Part shown: one piece after another, positions 49,990 through 62,395 of the stretch | How positions within the stretch are numbered: position 1 is the first letter of the stretch | How the letters are laid out: each line of letters begins with the position of its first letter | Assembly (NCBI GenBank): GCA_018401755.1 | Contig: JAGYKJ010000005.1 | Coordinates: forward strand, 310,001 to 374,000 | DNA: 64,000 bases | Reading direction: 5' to 3' | Source: Litorivicinus sp. | GTDB lineage: Bacteria; Pseudomonadota; Gammaproteobacteria; Pseudomonadales; Litorivicinaceae | Position numbers and translations under genes: made by a program | The notes under the pieces: model-generated | Told to the model about the DNA's origin: nothing | The model's database searches: none | The model's input: the letters and a program-made list of their open reading frames with translations, nothing else

Positions 49990-50460
49990 TTAGAAACGGA
50001 AATGTGAGAACGCTTTGTTCGCTTCGGCCATCCGATGCACATCTTCGCGCTTCTTCACAGCAGCACCACGACTCTCGACGGCATCCATAATTTCACCCGC
50101 CAAACGTGCTTGCATCGACTTCTCACCGCGCTTTCGGGCGTATTCAACGAGCCACCGCATCGCGAGCGCTGTACGACGGCTTGGGCGCACCTCAACAGGC
50201 ACCTGATAGGTTGCACCACCCACTCGGCGAGACTTCACCTCGACCATTGGTGCGATGTTTTCCAGCGCAGTCGTAAACGCGTCGATCGGATCGCCACCGA
50301 TCTTTTCTTTCACACGATCCAATGCGCCATAGACAATGGCTTCAGCAATGGATTTTTTGCCACTCTCCATGACATGGTTAATAAATTTCGCAAGCGTTTG
50401 ATCATGAAATTTAGGATCTGGCAGGATTTCCCGCTTCATCGGGACGCGACGTCTAGGCAT
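49990..50460 (-). CDS. rpsG: 30S ribosomal protein S7
   Basis: 156 residues, uS7: [40 protein letters not shown] and [11 protein letters not shown]. In E. coli S7 represses the str operon by binding the rpsL-rpsG spacer; here that spacer is 98 bases. Confidence 0.97.
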   Translation of the reverse strand: MPRRRVPMKREILPDPKFHDQTLAKFINHVMESGKKSIAEAIVYGALDRVKEKIGGDPIDAFTTALENIAPMVEVKSRRVGGATYQVPVEVRPSRRTALAMRWLVEYARKRGEKSMQARLAGEIMDAVESRGAAVKKREDVHRMAEANKAFSHFRF

Positions 50461-50558
50461 GATTCTTTCCTTTTTTCTTCAGGTCACTCCGGGACATGCC
50501 CGGCCTTACTGAGTATGGCGAGCCATACTCTGCAAATTTGATGACAAATCAATGACAA

Positions 50559-50933
50559 TTATTTCTTAGGGCGCTTCGCACCGTACTTTGACCGACCTTG
50601 ACGACGATCATTCACTCCGGAGGTATCTAACGCACCGCGGACGGTGTGGTATCGAACCCCTGGCAAATCCTTTACACGACCACCGCGAATCAGAACGACT
50701 GAGTGCTCTTGCAGGTTGTGCCCTTCACCACCGATATAGGAGGTGACTTCGAAGCCATTGGTTAAGCGCACACGACACACTTTACGCAGCGCCGAGTTTG
50801 GCTTTTTCGGTGTCGTGGTATAGACGCGAGTACAGACGCCACGACGCTGCGGGCAGGCCTGCAAGGCAGGCACGTCAGTTTTGACGATCTTCTGCTTGCG
50901 GGGTTTCCGTACAAGCTGGTTAATGGTTGCCAT
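50559..50933 (-). CDS. rpsL: 30S ribosomal protein S12
   Basis: 124 residues, uS12: [34 protein letters not shown] and [18 protein letters not shown]. The lysines whose change gives streptomycin resistance (TTTPKKPNS and GGRVKDLPG) are wild type. ATG 50933 is the conserved start. First gene of the str operon with its own promoter inside the rpoC terminator. Confidence 0.97.
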   Translation of the reverse strand: MATINQLVRKPRKQKIVKTDVPALQACPQRRGVCTRVYTTTPKKPNSALRKVCRVRLTNGFEVTSYIGGEGHNLQEHSVVLIRGGRVKDLPGVRYHTVRGALDTSGVNDRRQGRSKYGAKRPKK

Positions 50934-50958
50934 TGGCAATCTCCCAAACATCCATTGC

Positions 50959-50988
50959 AAAAAATAGGGCGCGATGATAGGCGCGCCC
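50959..50988 (-). terminator. rpoBC terminator enclosing the rpsL -10 box
   Basis: On the minus strand GGGCGCG (50988-50982), an 8-base loop CCTATCAT, CGCGCCC (50973-50967), then TA and six T residues (50964-50959): a canonical intrinsic terminator 26 bases after rpoC. The loop contains TATCAT, the -10 of the rpsL promoter. Confidence 0.85.
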
Positions 50989-51002
50989 ACGAACGCAGTC
51001 AA
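50974..51002 (-). promoter_or_regulatory. str operon promoter (rpsL-rpsG-fusA-tuf)
   Basis: TTGACT (51002-50997), 17-base spacer, TATCAT (50979-50974), both five of six to consensus. The start point would be near 50967, giving a leader of about 34 bases. The -10 is embedded in the loop of the rpoC terminator. Confidence 0.82.
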
Positions 51003-51014
51003 GCCGCGGAGCCA

Positions 51015-54000
51015 TTACTCCGCGGACTCTGAAGCCTGCATACCCATTTCGGCGATTTCACGACTCAACGCTTCAGCCACTTCTGCCGCTGAGACACGCA
51101 CATCGTCTCCACCGTGGTCAGCGCGACGGCGCTTACGCTCCGCGTGATACGCCAATCCAGTTCCTGCTGGAATCAATCGACCCACCACTACGTTTTCCTT
51201 GAGACCGCGCAAACTGTCAGACTTGCCTGTGACGGCAGCCTCAGTCAATACGCGCGTCGTTTCTTGGAAAGACGCCGCGGAAATAAAGGACTCAGTCGCC
51301 AGTGACGCCTTGGTAATACCGAGCAGCAACCGCTCATATTTACCTTCGATTCCACCTTCAATACGCAACCGGTCGTTCTCTTCCAGCATGTGGTTATATT
51401 CCACTTGATCACCGGCAATGAAGGTGGAGTCGCCAATTTGAGCCACCTCCACTTTCCGCAACATCTGGCGAATAATGACCTCAATGTGCTTGTCGTTGAT
51501 GACAACGCCCTGGAGTCGATAGACTTCCTGAATCTCGTTGGTGATGTATTTCGCCAACTCGCTCACACCCAACAAGCGCAAGATGTCGTGTGGATTTGAT
51601 GGACCATCAGAGATGACTTCACCACGCTGCACTTGCTCACCATCAAAGACGTTGAGCTGACGCCATTTCGGGATCAACAGCTCGATTGGATCTGCACCAT
51701 CTTCTGGCGCAATCACCAATCGAATCTTGCCTTTGGTTTCCTTCCCAAATGAGACGTGCCCAGAGACTTCAGCCAGAATCGAGGATTCTTTCGGCTTGCG
51801 CGCCTCAAACAAGTCAGCAACACGTGGAAGACCTCCGGTGATATCCCGAGTCTTCGACGACTCTTGCGGAATCCGCGCAATAATCGATCCAGCGTCGATG
51901 GTGGCACCATCTTCCAAGAAGACCAACGCACCACCTGGTAGTTGGAAGTGCGCAATAGGCTCATCGGTAATCGCTGCGCCCTGGGTATAAAGCAAAATCC
52001 CAGCCTTAAGATCTTTGCCTGCAGCCGGACGATCCTTCTCATCAATAATCTCGAAGCTCGCCAATCCTGTGAGATCGTCTGTTTGACGCTTCACGGTGAT
52101 GCCGTCTTCAAAGCTTTGATATCGCACAATCCCAGCGCGATCCGCAATGATTGGGTGAGTATGCGGATCCCAGCTCGCGACCACAGTTCCGGCCTCGACC
52201 TTCTGGCCTTCGCGCACCGTAATCAATGCACCATACGGCAGCTTATAGGATTCACGTTCCCGACCTTGTTCGTCGGCAATGCCTAGCATTCCCGAACGAG
52301 AGACGGCCACCAAATCACCATTAATACGCTCAACCCACTTCAAATTGTGCAGACGGATTGCCCCACCATGCTTCACCTCAATTCGGTCTGAGGCAGATGC
52401 TCGGCTTGCCGCACCACCAATGTGGAACGTGCGCATGGTCAACTGTGTTCCTGGCTCACCAATCGACTGGGCTGCGATGACGCCAATGGCCTCACCCACA
52501 TTAACAAGATGACCACGACCCAGATCACGGCCATAGCACTTCGAACACACACCATAGCGGATTTCACAGGTAATCGGGCTTCGCACGATTAGCTCGTCAA
52601 TCCCCCAGGTCTCAGCTTGCTCAGCCAAGCGCTCATCAATCAAAGTGCCGGCTTCGATTGCGATCTCGTCAGTCCCTGGCTTCATGACATCCTGTGCCGA
52701 GACACGACCCAAAATCCGAGTTGCCAAAGGAACAACAACATCACCGCCTTCAATCAACGGAGTCATCCGTAAACCATCGGTCGTTCCACAATCGTGGTCT
52801 GTGATCACCAAATCCTGAGCAACATCAACCAAACGACGAGTCAAGTACCCTGAGTTCGCAGTCTTCAATGCCGTATCTGCAAGACCTTTTCGGGCCCCGT
52901 GGGTGGAAATAAAGTACTGCAATACCGACAACCCCTCACGGAAGTTCGCGGTAATCGGTGTCTCAATAATCGAACCATCAGGCTTCGCCATCAGGCCTCG
53001 CATGCCGGCAAGCTGTCGAATCTGAGCCGCCGAACCCCGCGCTCCCGAATCCGCCATCATGAAGACCGAGTTGAATGAGTCTTGAATCACAGTCTTACCA
53101 TCCGCATCGACCGCCTCTTCTTTCCCAATTCGCTCCATCATTTTCTTGGCGACCAAATCGTTTGCGCGGGCCCAAATATCAATGACTTTGTTGTACTTTT
53201 CACCCTGCGTCACAAGGCCTGAAGCAAACTGATCTTCGATTTCCTTCACTTGCACATCAGCCTCGGCGATGATCAACGCCTTCTCTTCGGGGATCTCGAA
53301 ATCATTCACCCCAATCGAAGATCCTGAGCGCGTCGCATAGGAGAAGCCCATGTACATCACTTGGTCTGCAAAGATCACCGTCTCTTTCAAACCAACGCGG
53401 CGATAGCACGCATTAATTAACCGGGAGATCGCCTTCTTGGTCATATTTTGATCAACGACAGAGAAGGGCAAGCCGGCAGGCACAATAGCGAACAGCAGTG
53501 CACGACCGACCGTTGTGTTGACAATACGGGTCGACTCTGTGGTTTCTCCATCGGCGTCAATCACGACCTCATGAATCCGAACCTTAATGCGCGCCTGAAG
53601 ATGCACAGCACCAGCCCCATATGCACGGGCGACTTCATCCAAATCAGAGAACACCATGCCCTCACCCTTGGAATTGATTCGTTCACGGGTCATGTAGTAC
53701 AAGCCCAAGACCACATCCTGTGATGGAACAATGATCGGCTCGCCGTTGGCAGGCGACAGAATATTGTTGGTCGACATCATCAATGCACGTGCTTCGAGCT
53801 GCGCCTCAAGCGTCAGCGGCAAGTGCACGGCCATTTGGTCACCGTCAAAGTCTGCGTTATAAGCAGCACAGACCAAGGGATGCAACTGAATCGCTTTCCC
53901 TTCAATTAACAGTGGCTCAAACGCCTGAATCCCAAGTCGGTGCAGCGTCGGCGCTCGGTTGAGTAGGACTGGATGCTCACGAATCACTTCAGCCAAGATA

Positions 54001-55229
54001 TCCCAAACCTCGGGAGTTTCTCGCTCAACCATCTTCTTTGCTGCCTTGATCGTTGTCGCAAGGCCGCGTGCCTCAAGTTTGGCGTAAATAAATGGCTTAA
54101 AAAGCTCAAGTGCCATCTTCTTCGGAAGACCGCATTGGTGCAGCTTCAGGTAGGGACCAACCACAATCACTGACCGGCCAGAGTAGTCAACCCGCTTACC
54201 CAACAGGTTTTGGCGGAAACGCCCCTGCTTACCTTTGATCATATCGGCCAGAGACTTCAATGGTCGCTTGTTAGACCCAGTGATGGCACGCCCACGACGG
54301 CCATTGTCTAGGAGCGCATCGACCGCTTCTTGCAACATCCGCTTTTCGTTACGGACAATGATATCGGGTGCGCGCAACTCCAACAGACGCTTCAAACGAT
54401 TGTTTCGGTTGATCACGCGACGATATAAATCGTTCAAGTCTGAGGTTGCAAACCGTCCGCCATCCAAGGGGACAAGCGGACGAAGATCGGGCGGAAGTAC
54501 TGGCAGGACTTCCATGATCATCCACTCAGGCTTGTTCCCAGAATCACGGAACGCCTCCAGCAACTTCAGTCGCTTCGACAGCTTCTTCAACTTGGTTTCT
54601 GAGTTCGTCGCCGGAATTTCTTCACGGAGCCTAACGATCTCTTCCTCCAAATCCATATCGAGCATCAAGCCACGGATTGCCTCGGCACCCATCATGGCAG
54701 TGAAATCATCCTGGTACTCTTCGAAGGCTTCAAAGAACTGCTCATCAGACAGCAATTGACCTTTCTCGAGCGGCGTCATCCCAGGATCAACCACCACATA
54801 GGTCTCAAAGTAGAGGATCCGCTCGATATCCCGCAGGGTCATGTCGAGTAGTAGACCAATTCGGGATGGCAAAGACTTTAAAAACCAAATGTGACAGACC
54901 GGGCTTGCTAACTCGATGTGCCCCATGCGCTCACGACGCACCTTGGTTTGCGTGACTTCAACACCACACTTCTCGCAGACAACGCCGCGATGCTTCAAAC
55001 GCTTGTACTTGCCGCACAGACATTCGTAATCTTTCACCGGCCCAAAAATACGGGCACAAAATAACCCATCACGCTCGGGCTTAAAGGTCCGATAGTTGAT
55101 GGTTTCCGGCTTTTTGACTTCACCAAAGGACCACGAACGAATCTGTGTTGGCGAGGCCAACCCAATCCGAATCCGATCGAAGTCGGCAGTATGTCCTTGG
55201 CTCTTTAATAGGTTCAGCAAATCTTTCAT
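51015..55229 (-). CDS. rpoC: DNA-directed RNA polymerase subunit beta-prime
   Basis: 1404 residues. First zinc ribbon [20 protein letters not shown]; catalytic magnesium motif [14 protein letters not shown]; second zinc cluster [20 protein letters not shown]; bridge and trigger helices around [18 protein letters not shown]. Start ATG 55229, 27 bases after rpoB. It ends in a terminator that overlaps the next promoter. Confidence 0.98.
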   Translation of the reverse strand: MKDLLNLLKSQGHTADFDRIRIGLASPTQIRSWSFGEVKKPETINYRTFKPERDGLFCARIFGPVKDYECLCGKYKRLKHRGVVCEKCGVEVTQTKVRRERMGHIELASPVCHIWFLKSLPSRIGLLLDMTLRDIERILYFETYVVVDPGMTPLEKGQLLSDEQFFEAFEEYQDDFTAMMGAEAIRGLMLDMDLEEEIVRLREEIPATNSETKLKKLSKRLKLLEAFRDSGNKPEWMIMEVLPVLPPDLRPLVPLDGGRFATSDLNDLYRRVINRNNRLKRLLELRAPDIIVRNEKRMLQEAVDALLDNGRRGRAITGSNKRPLKSLADMIKGKQGRFRQNLLGKRVDYSGRSVIVVGPYLKLHQCGLPKKMALELFKPFIYAKLEARGLATTIKAAKKMVERETPEVWDILAEVIREHPVLLNRAPTLHRLGIQAFEPLLIEGKAIQLHPLVCAAYNADFDGDQMAVHLPLTLEAQLEARALMMSTNNILSPANGEPIIVPSQDVVLGLYYMTRERINSKGEGMVFSDLDEVARAYGAGAVHLQARIKVRIHEVVIDADGETTESTRIVNTTVGRALLFAIVPAGLPFSVVDQNMTKKAISRLINACYRRVGLKETVIFADQVMYMGFSYATRSGSSIGVNDFEIPEEKALIIAEADVQVKEIEDQFASGLVTQGEKYNKVIDIWARANDLVAKKMMERIGKEEAVDADGKTVIQDSFNSVFMMADSGARGSAAQIRQLAGMRGLMAKPDGSIIETPITANFREGLSVLQYFISTHGARKGLADTALKTANSGYLTRRLVDVAQDLVITDHDCGTTDGLRMTPLIEGGDVVVPLATRILGRVSAQDVMKPGTDEIAIEAGTLIDERLAEQAETWGIDELIVRSPITCEIRYGVCSKCYGRDLGRGHLVNVGEAIGVIAAQSIGEPGTQLTMRTFHIGGAASRASASDRIEVKHGGAIRLHNLKWVERINGDLVAVSRSGMLGIADEQGRERESYKLPYGALITVREGQKVEAGTVVASWDPHTHPIIADRAGIVRYQSFEDGITVKRQTDDLTGLASFEIIDEKDRPAAGKDLKAGILLYTQGAAITDEPIAHFQLPGGALVFLEDGATIDAGSIIARIPQESSKTRDITGGLPRVADLFEARKPKESSILAEVSGHVSFGKETKGKIRLVIAPEDGADPIELLIPKWRQLNVFDGEQVQRGEVISDGPSNPHDILRLLGVSELAKYITNEIQEVYRLQGVVINDKHIEVIIRQMLRKVEVAQIGDSTFIAGDQVEYNHMLEENDRLRIEGGIEGKYERLLLGITKASLATESFISAASFQETTRVLTEAAVTGKSDSLRGLKENVVVGRLIPAGTGLAYHAERKRRRADHGGDDVRVSAAEVAEALSREIAEMGMQASESAE

Positions 55230-55256
55230 AGAAGCGAACTCTCCACGTCTTCCGAC

Positions 55257-58200
55257 TTATTCGTTTTCCAATTCGATCGAGATCCCGAGTGAACGGATCT
55301 CCTTGACCAACACGTTGAAGGACTCAGGCATGCCTGGCTCCATGCGATGGTCTCCGTCGACAATATTTTTGTACATGCGTGTCCGGCCGTTCACGTCATC
55401 CGACTTCACAGTCAGCATTTCCTGCAGGGTGTAGGCGGCACCGTAGGCTTCCAGAGCCCAGACCTCCATCTCCCCAAAGCGCTGACCACCGAACTGAGCC
55501 TTACCACCTAATGGCTGCTGCGTTACCAACGAGTATGAGCCCGTTGACCGCGCGTGCATCTTGTCATCGACCAAGTGGTTCAGCTTCAACATATACATGT
55601 AACCGACGGTGACCTGGCGATCGAATGCCTCACCGCTCCGCCCGTCATACAGGGTAAATTGCCCTGACTCCGGATACCCTGCGAGCTCAAGTAACTGCTT
55701 AATCTGCGGTTCTGACGCACCATCAAATACCGGTGTACCCATGGGTACTCCAGCCTTCAGATTGTGTGACAAGGCCAAGATTTCATCATCGGTCAGTGAA
55801 TCCAAATCTTCCTGAATCCCACCCACCTTGTTGTAAATCTGATCGAGGAAGGAACGGAGTTCAGCAATCTTAACCTGTGCCTTAAGCATGGCATCAATGC
55901 GCTCACCCAAGCCCTTCGCGGCCATTCCAAGGTGTGTTTCCAAAATCTGACCAACGTTCATCCGACTTGGCACACCCAGTGGGTTCAAGACGATGTCAAC
56001 GGGATCACCATTCTCGTCAAAGGGCATATCTTCTTCCGGCATGATCACCGAAATAACCCCTTTGTTTCCGTGACGACCCGCCATCTTGTCACCAGGCTGG
56101 ATTCTGCGCTTCACAGCGACATAGACCTTCACAATCTTCAGAACGCCCGGGGCAAGATCATCACCCTGGCTGAGCTTTTTCTTCTTCAGATCAAATGCAT
56201 CTTCGAGCTCACTACGGCGTTCTTTCAGTGATTTTTCCGCCTCGCCGATCAATGCGTTCAACGCATCATCCGTCATCCGAATCTTAAACCACTGCTCTTC
56301 AGTCAATCCGGCGAGATACTCTGGCGATAATGCATCACCTTTCTTCAGCTCAGGTGCGCCTGCCACCGTCTTTCCAACCAACTGCGTCGACAGATATCCA
56401 AAGGTCGCTTGAGAGACGATTCGATACTGCTCATTGAGATCCTTGCGGTACTCGTTGAGCTGATCTTCCTCGATCCATTTGGCGCGAGAATCCTTCTCGA
56501 TGCCGTCGCGGGTAAACACCTGCACGTCGATCACAGTCCCAGTCGTGCCCGTTCCCACGCGCAGAGAGGTATCCTTCACATCAGAGGCTTTTTCGCCAAA
56601 GATCGCGCGCAGGAGCTTCTCTTCTGGAGTCAACTGAGTCTCCCCTTTCGGAGTGACCTTGCCGACCAAAATATCCCCCGGCTTCACCTCTGCACCGATA
56701 TGCACGATGCCCACTTCGTCCAATTTCGCCAGCGCACTTTCGCCGACATTTGGAATATCCGCAGTGATCTCTTCAGCACCCAGCTTGGTATCACGTGCGA
56801 CACAAGCAAACTCTTGGATGTGAATCGTCGTAAAACGTTCTTCCTTTACGACACGCTCTGAAATCAAAATCGAGTCTTCAAAGTTGTATCCGTTCCAAGG
56901 CATGAACGCGATACGCATGTTTTGACCCAAGGCAAGCTCGCCGGTATCCACCGATGGACCGTCCGCGAGCACATCACCGCGAGCAACCACATCCCCCGCG
57001 TTCACAATCGGACGCTGGTTGATGCAGGTGTTCTGGTTCGACCGCGTGTATTTGGTCAGGTTGTAAATATCAACGGGCGCCTCACCGGATTGAACTTCGT
57101 CCGTATTGGTCTTGACGACAATCCGCTTGGCATCAACGAAATCGACGACTCCACCACGCAATGCAGTGATACAGACGCCAGAATCGGTCGCCACGTGACG
57201 TTCCATGCCGGTTCCGACCAATGGCTTTTCTGCGCGAAGAGTCGGCACCGCTTGGCGCTGCATGTTCGAACCCATCAGGGCTCGGTTTGCATCATCGTGC
57301 TCTAGGAACGGAATCAAGGCGGCCGCCACGGAAACTACCTGCCGTGGCGAAACATCCATGAAGTCAACACGCTCAGGGGGCATCACAGTGAATTCATTCC
57401 GATGCCGAACAGGCACCAACTCTTCGATCAGCTCGCCTTTGTTATTCAGCTGCGCGGAGGCCTGTGCAATGACATAGTCGGCCTCTTCAATGGCTGACAA
57501 ATAAGAAATGTCATCGGTCACTTTGCCATCCAATACACGGCGATATGGGGATTCCAAGAATCCATACCGATTGGTACGCGCGTAAGTTGCCAATGAGTTG
57601 ATCAAACCAATATTTGGTCCTTCAGGTGTCTCAATTGGGCAGACCCGACCGTAATGCGTCGGATGCACGTCGCGCACCTCAAAGCCCGCACGCTCTCGTG
57701 TCAAACCACCTGGCCCTAACGCAGAGACACGACGCTTGTGAGTCACTTCGGACAAGGGGTTATTCTGATCCATAAACTGAGACAACTGACTCGAGCCAAA
57801 AAACTCTTTGACAGCCGCTGCCACGGGCTTCGCATTAATGAGATCACGCGGCATGAGACCTTCAGTCTCGGCTTGACCAAGACGCTCACGCACGGCGCGC
57901 TCAACCCGCACAAGACCAACTCGGAACTGATTTTCCGCCATTTCCCCAACAGAGCGGACACGACGGTTACCCAGGTGATCGATGTCATCGACGATGCCAT
58001 AGCCATTGCGAATATCAATCAACGTTTTCATGACAGCCAAGATATCGTCTTTCGATAAGATGCCTGGCCCCGTTTCCAAGTCGCCCGCATTTTTTTTATG
58101 TGAGCCGACACGACGATTGAACTTCATCCGCCCAACTGCAGAGAGGTCATAGCGTTCTTCAGAGAAGAACAACCCCTCGAACAAGTTCTCTGCACTTTCC

Positions 58201-59348
58201 TTAGTCGGTGGCTCGCCAGGACGCATCATTCGATAAATTTCGACCAAGGCTTCCATCCGATTACTGGTGGCATCTGCCGCCAATGTATCGGCCATGTACG
58301 CCCCTCGATCCAAATCGTTGGTGTAAATAGTCTCAAGCTGCTTGATACCAGCGCCACGGATGGCCTCAATCAGGTCATCACTGATCGGCTGGTTGCAACG
58401 CGCCAGCACTTCACCCGTTGCGGTATGAATTACGTCTTTAGCCAGAATCTTGCCGACCAAATAGTCATCACTCACTTTCAGTTGCTTCAACCCAGAATTT
58501 TCGAGCTGACGCACATGCCGTGCGGTAATTCGCTTACCTGCCTCAACAATGACTTTGCCCTTCTCGTCGAGCAAATCAAAGCTGAGCGTTTCGCCACGCA
58601 ACCGATCCGCCACCAACTCCATAAAGATATCCATCTTTTTAAAGGTGAAGCTGGTCTTCTCGAAGAATTCATCAAGGATCTCTTCGTCGCCCATTTCGAG
58701 TGCTCGCAACAAAATCGATGCTGGCAACTTCCGACGGCGGTCAATTCGCACAAACACCTGATCCTTCGGATCAAACTCAAAATCCAACCATGAGCCACGG
58801 TAGGGAATGATACGCGCGGAGTACAACAACTTACCCGAGCTGTGTGTCTTGCCCTTGTCATGCTCAAAGAAGACGCCCGGCGATCGGTGCAGCTGAGACA
58901 CGATCACGCGCTCTGTTCCGTTAATCACAAATGTGCCGTTTTCAGTCATGAGCGGAATTTCGCCCATGTACACTTCTTCTTCTTTAATGTCCTTCACCGA
59001 CTTGTTCTGGCCTTCCTTCTCAAACAAGACCAGTCGAACACGAACGCGCAAAGGTGCCGCATAGGTGTCACCACGGAGGATACATTCCTTCACGTCAAAC
59101 GCGGGATCGCCCAAGCGATAACTCACATATTGCAGTTCAGCGTTCCCAGAGAACGATTGGATCGGAAAGACTGACTGGAAGGCTGCGTGCAACCCGGTCG
59201 GGGCGGCATTCTCAGTCACTTCACCGCCTTGTAAAAACTCGCGGTAGGAGTCCAATTGAATGGCTAATAACTGCGGGACATCCATCACTGATGGCAATGT
59301 TCCGAAGTCTTTCCGAATACGTTTCTTCTCTGTGTACGAGTAAGCCAT
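55257..59348 (-). CDS. rpoB: DNA-directed RNA polymerase subunit beta
   Basis: 1363 residues (E. coli 1342). The rifampicin pocket [20 protein letters not shown] and [10 protein letters not shown] is identical to the drug-sensitive E. coli form. [11 protein letters not shown] and the C-terminal [20 protein letters not shown], which contacts beta-prime, are present. Start ATG 59348, after a 177-base gap that holds an attenuator-like hairpin. Confidence 0.98.
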   Translation of the reverse strand: MAYSYTEKKRIRKDFGTLPSVMDVPQLLAIQLDSYREFLQGGEVTENAAPTGLHAAFQSVFPIQSFSGNAELQYVSYRLGDPAFDVKECILRGDTYAAPLRVRVRLVLFEKEGQNKSVKDIKEEEVYMGEIPLMTENGTFVINGTERVIVSQLHRSPGVFFEHDKGKTHSSGKLLYSARIIPYRGSWLDFEFDPKDQVFVRIDRRRKLPASILLRALEMGDEEILDEFFEKTSFTFKKMDIFMELVADRLRGETLSFDLLDEKGKVIVEAGKRITARHVRQLENSGLKQLKVSDDYLVGKILAKDVIHTATGEVLARCNQPISDDLIEAIRGAGIKQLETIYTNDLDRGAYMADTLAADATSNRMEALVEIYRMMRPGEPPTKESAENLFEGLFFSEERYDLSAVGRMKFNRRVGSHKKNAGDLETGPGILSKDDILAVMKTLIDIRNGYGIVDDIDHLGNRRVRSVGEMAENQFRVGLVRVERAVRERLGQAETEGLMPRDLINAKPVAAAVKEFFGSSQLSQFMDQNNPLSEVTHKRRVSALGPGGLTRERAGFEVRDVHPTHYGRVCPIETPEGPNIGLINSLATYARTNRYGFLESPYRRVLDGKVTDDISYLSAIEEADYVIAQASAQLNNKGELIEELVPVRHRNEFTVMPPERVDFMDVSPRQVVSVAAALIPFLEHDDANRALMGSNMQRQAVPTLRAEKPLVGTGMERHVATDSGVCITALRGGVVDFVDAKRIVVKTNTDEVQSGEAPVDIYNLTKYTRSNQNTCINQRPIVNAGDVVARGDVLADGPSVDTGELALGQNMRIAFMPWNGYNFEDSILISERVVKEERFTTIHIQEFACVARDTKLGAEEITADIPNVGESALAKLDEVGIVHIGAEVKPGDILVGKVTPKGETQLTPEEKLLRAIFGEKASDVKDTSLRVGTGTTGTVIDVQVFTRDGIEKDSRAKWIEEDQLNEYRKDLNEQYRIVSQATFGYLSTQLVGKTVAGAPELKKGDALSPEYLAGLTEEQWFKIRMTDDALNALIGEAEKSLKERRSELEDAFDLKKKKLSQGDDLAPGVLKIVKVYVAVKRRIQPGDKMAGRHGNKGVISVIMPEEDMPFDENGDPVDIVLNPLGVPSRMNVGQILETHLGMAAKGLGERIDAMLKAQVKIAELRSFLDQIYNKVGGIQEDLDSLTDDEILALSHNLKAGVPMGTPVFDGASEPQIKQLLELAGYPESGQFTLYDGRSGEAFDRQVTVGYMYMLKLNHLVDDKMHARSTGSYSLVTQQPLGGKAQFGGQRFGEMEVWALEAYGAAYTLQEMLTVKSDDVNGRTRMYKNIVDGDHRMEPGMPESFNVLVKEIRSLGISIELENE

Positions 59349-59414
59349 GTGCCTTCCTCAACCTGTGAAAAAGCATCCACCGTGAATGCTCTATAGTACG
59401 TTCCCTAGAAAGGG

Positions 59415-59442
59415 TTCCGGACAAGCACTAGCCTCTCCGGAA
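59415..59442 (-). promoter_or_regulatory. Stem-loop in the rplL-rpoB spacer
   Basis: TTCCGGA (59415-59421) pairs with TCCGGAA (59436-59442) around a 14-base loop. In E. coli this spacer holds an RNase III processing hairpin; this stem is shorter and the function is an inference. Confidence 0.35.
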
Positions 59443-59461
59443 ACCTCTCCTGTTAAAGCGC

Positions 59462-59490
59462 AAAAAGGCCGGTGGTTAAGACCACCAGCC
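59462..59490 (-). terminator. Attenuator between rplL and rpoB
   Basis: On the minus strand GGCTGGTGGT (59490-59481) pairs with ACCACCGGCC (59476-59467), ten pairs with one G-U, 4-base loop, followed by five T residues. In E. coli a partial terminator at this place sets the ratio of L7/L12 to RNA polymerase; the same role is likely here. Confidence 0.82.
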
Positions 59491-59525
59491 AATTTGCTGA
59501 TCCGTGTCGCCACGGACCACAAACA

Positions 59526-59909
59526 TCACTTGAGCTCGACAGTTGCGCCGGCTTCTTCAAGTTGCTTTTTGATGTCTTCAGCTTCGGCTTTAGAAGCTCC
59601 TTCCTTGACTGTGCCTGGCGCACCGTCAACGAGATCTTTTGCTTCTTTCAGACCAAGGCCTGTGACTGCGCGAACGACTTTAATGACGTTCACTTTCTTT
59701 TCGCCTGTAGCAGTCAGAACCACGTTGAATTCTGTCTGCTCTTCAGCAACTGCTGCCGCTTCGCCACCACCGGCTGCGGCCGGTGCTGCTGCAACTGCAA
59801 CCGCTGCGGTAACGCCGAACTTCTCTTCCATTGCAGAAACCAGGTCTACAACGTCCATGACGCTCATCTCGGCAATCGCGTTCAGGATATCGTCCTTTGA
59901 CAGTGCCAT
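59526..59909 (-). CDS. rplL: 50S ribosomal protein L7/L12
   Basis: 127 residues, bL12. N-terminal dimerisation helices ([20 protein letters not shown]), an alanine-rich hinge, and the factor-binding C-terminal domain ([40 protein letters not shown]). It forms the stalk on L10 that recruits EF-Tu and EF-G. Confidence 0.97.
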   Translation of the reverse strand: MALSKDDILNAIAEMSVMDVVDLVSAMEEKFGVTAAVAVAAAPAAAGGGEAAAVAEEQTEFNVVLTATGEKKVNVIKVVRAVTGLGLKEAKDLVDGAPGTVKEGASKAEAEDIKKQLEEAGATVELK

Positions 59910-59965
59910 TCTTTAATCTCCAATTCTCATTTCACAAACTATGTCAATCGAAAGCCAAGACAGGA

Positions 59966-60493
59966 TTACCCTGCTTTCTTCGCTTCACCTACTGCTGCGA
60001 GCGTCCGAACCAACTTGCTTGGAACCTCATTCAAGGTCCGCGCCAACTTGGCCACAGGTGCCTGCATTACGCTCATCAGCATTGCAATTGCTTCATCTTT
60101 GGTTGGCAACTTCGCCATTGCATCCAATGCGGATGCAGGAAGAAGTTGACCCCCGATCGCGAGAGCCCGTACTTCGAGATGTTCGTTACCCTTAGAAGCA
60201 TCCTTGAACAGCTTGGCAGCTGCACTTGGCTCTTCCATGGAGAAACCGAGCAATGTCGGCCCCACCAAGGCATCGTTTAAACACTCAAAAGAGGTTCCCA
60301 CCACGGCGCGTTTTGCCAGAGTATTTCGGACGACACGGAGATATACCTTCCCGGCCCGCGCTTTTTCGCGCAATACGGTTAAGTCTCCAACTTCCATACC
60401 CCGGTAATCAGCGATTACCGCAGACAAAGCATTACCAGCCGCTTCGTTGACTTCGGCAACAATCACCTTTTTGTCTTCGAGCTTCAGTGCCAC
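59966..60493 (-). CDS. rplJ: 50S ribosomal protein L10
   Basis: 175 residues, uL10: ALKLEDKKVIVAEVNEAAGN, YRGMEVGDLTVLREKARAG, VGPTLLGFSMEEPSAAAKLF. It starts at GTG 60493 with AAGGAG upstream. The L10-L12 complex represses its own translation through the leader that precedes it. Confidence 0.97.
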   Translation of the reverse strand: MALKLEDKKVIVAEVNEAAGNALSAVIADYRGMEVGDLTVLREKARAGKVYLRVVRNTLAKRAVVGTSFECLNDALVGPTLLGFSMEEPSAAAKLFKDASKGNEHLEVRALAIGGQLLPASALDAMAKLPTKDEAIAMLMSVMQAPVAKLARTLNEVPSKLVRTLAAVGEAKKAG

Positions 60494-60499
60494 GCTTTG

Positions 60500-60660
60500 C
60501 TCCTTTACAGGATGAACCCATCTACCCGAAGGTAGACCCCTGACGGCCTTCTAAACACAGTTGTGCATAGGGGCTGCCGTCTACGCAGGCTGTTTCCATT
60601 TAGGTCCCGAGGGACACCTGCGGTCTTTGACGGATCCCGCCGAGGCGGAAACCCTTCAAA
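60500..60660 (-). ncRNA. L10 leader (ribosomal protein leader of rplJL)
   Basis: The 173-base gap upstream of rplJ carries the conserved CCTGCGTAGACGG core (60589-60577), also seen in the E. coli leader. Hairpins GTCCC-tc-GGGAC (60615-60604), CCGCC-tc-GGCGG (60648-60637) and a very stable TCTACC-ttcg-GGTAGA (60536-60521) surround it, the last about 15 bases before the ribosome-binding site. The known function is autogenous repression by L10-L12. Confidence 0.8.
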
Positions 60661-60666
60661 TTCTTG

Positions 60667-61362
60667 TTACACGTTGAGTGCTGAGTGATCGACCTGGATC
60701 CCAGGACCCATGGTTGTCGACACAGACACCTTCTTGAAATACACACCCTTGGTTGAGGATGGCTTCGCCTTCTTCAGATCCCCAAGGAGCGCATCCACAT
60801 TCGCCTTCAACGCTTCAGCGCTAAATCCAACCTTACCGATCGGCGCATGAATAATGCCGTTCTTATCTGTGCGGTACCGCACCTGACCCGCCTTCGCATT
60901 ACGAACTGCTTCCTCGACATTCGGTGTCACCGTGCCCACCTTCGGGTTCGGCATCAGACCACGTGGGCCCAGCACGGTACCAAGTTGTCCAACCACACGC
61001 ATTGCATCCGGTGAGGCAATCACGACATCAAAATCCAATCGGCCACCTTTGATCTCAGCGGCTAGATCTTCGAATCCAACGACATCCGCACCTGCCGCCT
61101 TGGCCTTTTCAGCGTTCTCGCCCTGCGCAAATACTGCAACCCGCACGTCACGGCCTGTGCCGTTAGGCAGGACCGTTGCACCACGTACCACCTGATCGCT
61201 CTTCCGCGGATCCACGCCTAAATTTACAGCCACTTCAAACGACTCAGTAAACTTCACATTGGATAATTCAGTGAGCAAGTTGACGGCATCTTCAAAGGCA
61301 TACACCTTGAGACGATCCACTTTATCGGCCATCACTTTTTGACGTTTCGTTAACTTCGCCAT
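60667..61362 (-). CDS. rplA: 50S ribosomal protein L1
   Basis: 231 residues, uL1: [40 protein letters not shown] and [20 protein letters not shown]. In E. coli L1 represses rplKA. ATG 61362 overlaps the rplK stop as TGATG; a GTG one codon earlier is less likely. Confidence 0.97.
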   Translation of the reverse strand: MAKLTKRQKVMADKVDRLKVYAFEDAVNLLTELSNVKFTESFEVAVNLGVDPRKSDQVVRGATVLPNGTGRDVRVAVFAQGENAEKAKAAGADVVGFEDLAAEIKGGRLDFDVVIASPDAMRVVGQLGTVLGPRGLMPNPKVGTVTPNVEEAVRNAKAGQVRYRTDKNGIIHAPIGKVGFSAEALKANVDALLGDLKKAKPSSTKGVYFKKVSVSTTMGPGIQVDHSALNV

Positions 61363-61796
61363 CACACGACTCCCTCAGTTTCAACGCCCATCGAGCGCGC
61401 AGTCCCGGCAATGGTCCGTACAGCTGCATCAAGGTCGGAAGCAGTCAAATCGGGCTCTTTGATCTTGGCAATCTCTTCAAGCTGAGTCCGATTCAACGTA
61501 CCCACCTTGTCAGTGTTTGGGCGCTTCGATCCACTGCTTAATCCCAATGCCTTCTTAATCAGCACAGATGCAGGGGGTGTCTTGGTAATAAACGTAAAGG
61601 ACTTATCCGCATACACGGTAATCACAACAGGCGTCGGTAACCCAGCCTCAATATGCTGAGTCGCTGCGTTAAATGCCTTACAGAATTCCATAATATTCAC
61701 GCCCTTTTGACCGAGCGCCGGTCCAACCGGAGGCGATGGATTCGCCTGTCCAGCTTTGATTTGCAGTTTGATATAACCTGCGATTTTCTTAGCCAT
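61362..61796 (-). CDS. rplK: 50S ribosomal protein L11
   Basis: 144 residues, uL11: [36 protein letters not shown] and [12 protein letters not shown]. Prolines of the thiostrepton/RelA-sensing N-terminal domain (NPSPPVGPA) are present. Coupled to rplA. Confidence 0.97.
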   Translation of the reverse strand: MAKKIAGYIKLQIKAGQANPSPPVGPALGQKGVNIMEFCKAFNAATQHIEAGLPTPVVITVYADKSFTFITKTPPASVLIKKALGLSSGSKRPNTDKVGTLNRTQLEEIAKIKEPDLTASDLDAAVRTIAGTARSMGVETEGVV

Positions 61797-61854
61797 ACTT
61801 GACTCCTAAGTGGGTATCACGCCTTTCGGCTCCCCGGTTAACACATCAAGCCGA

Positions 61855-62388
61855 TTAACCTTTTTCGACTTGACCAAATTCCAATTCAACAGGCGTCGAA
61901 CGCCCAAAAATGACGACCGCAACCTGTAAGCGGCTCTTGTCATAATTCACTTCTTCGACCACGCCAGTAAAATCTGCAAACGGACCATCTGTCACGCGCA
62001 CCAGCTCACCTGGCTCAAACAACGTCTTCGGCCGCGGCTTCTCAGCACTGTCAGTGACGCGGTCCAAAATCAAGGTCGCCTCTGCCTCCGTGATCGGAGC
62101 CGGACGCTCGGCAGTGCCACCGACGAATCCCAATACACGCGGAATACTTTTCACCAAGTGCCAGGTCTCGTCATCCATTTCCATGTTGACTAACACGTAG
62201 CCCGGATAGAATTTCCGCTCACTCTTTCGCTTCTTCCCTTCCTTCATCTCGACAACTTCTTCTGTCGGGACAAGAATCTCACCAAAACGATCTTCCATTT
62301 GATGAAAAGCGACTTGCTCCGTAATACTGCGCATCACGGACTTTTCGTATCCAGAAAATGCCTGGACTACATACCAACGCTTCGACAT
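61855..62388 (-). CDS. nusG: Transcription termination/antitermination protein NusG
   Basis: 177 residues. The NGN domain starts [18 protein letters not shown] and includes [20 protein letters not shown]; the C-terminal KOW domain is [20 protein letters not shown]. It links RNA polymerase to Rho or to the ribosome through S10 (encoded here). ATG 62388 gives the standard length. Its start lies seven bases from the secE stop. Confidence 0.97.
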   Translation of the reverse strand: MSKRWYVVQAFSGYEKSVMRSITEQVAFHQMEDRFGEILVPTEEVVEMKEGKKRKSERKFYPGYVLVNMEMDDETWHLVKSIPRVLGFVGGTAERPAPITEAEATLILDRVTDSAEKPRPKTLFEPGELVRVTDGPFADFTGVVEEVNYDKSRLQVAVVIFGRSTPVELEFGQVEKG

Positions 62389-62395
62389 ATCACCC

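Noticed and set aside
58425-58793. 122-codon plus-strand frame inside rpoB
   Set aside because: Antisense shadow of a highly conserved gene; there are many such frames across rpoB and rpoC and none has a recognisable domain.
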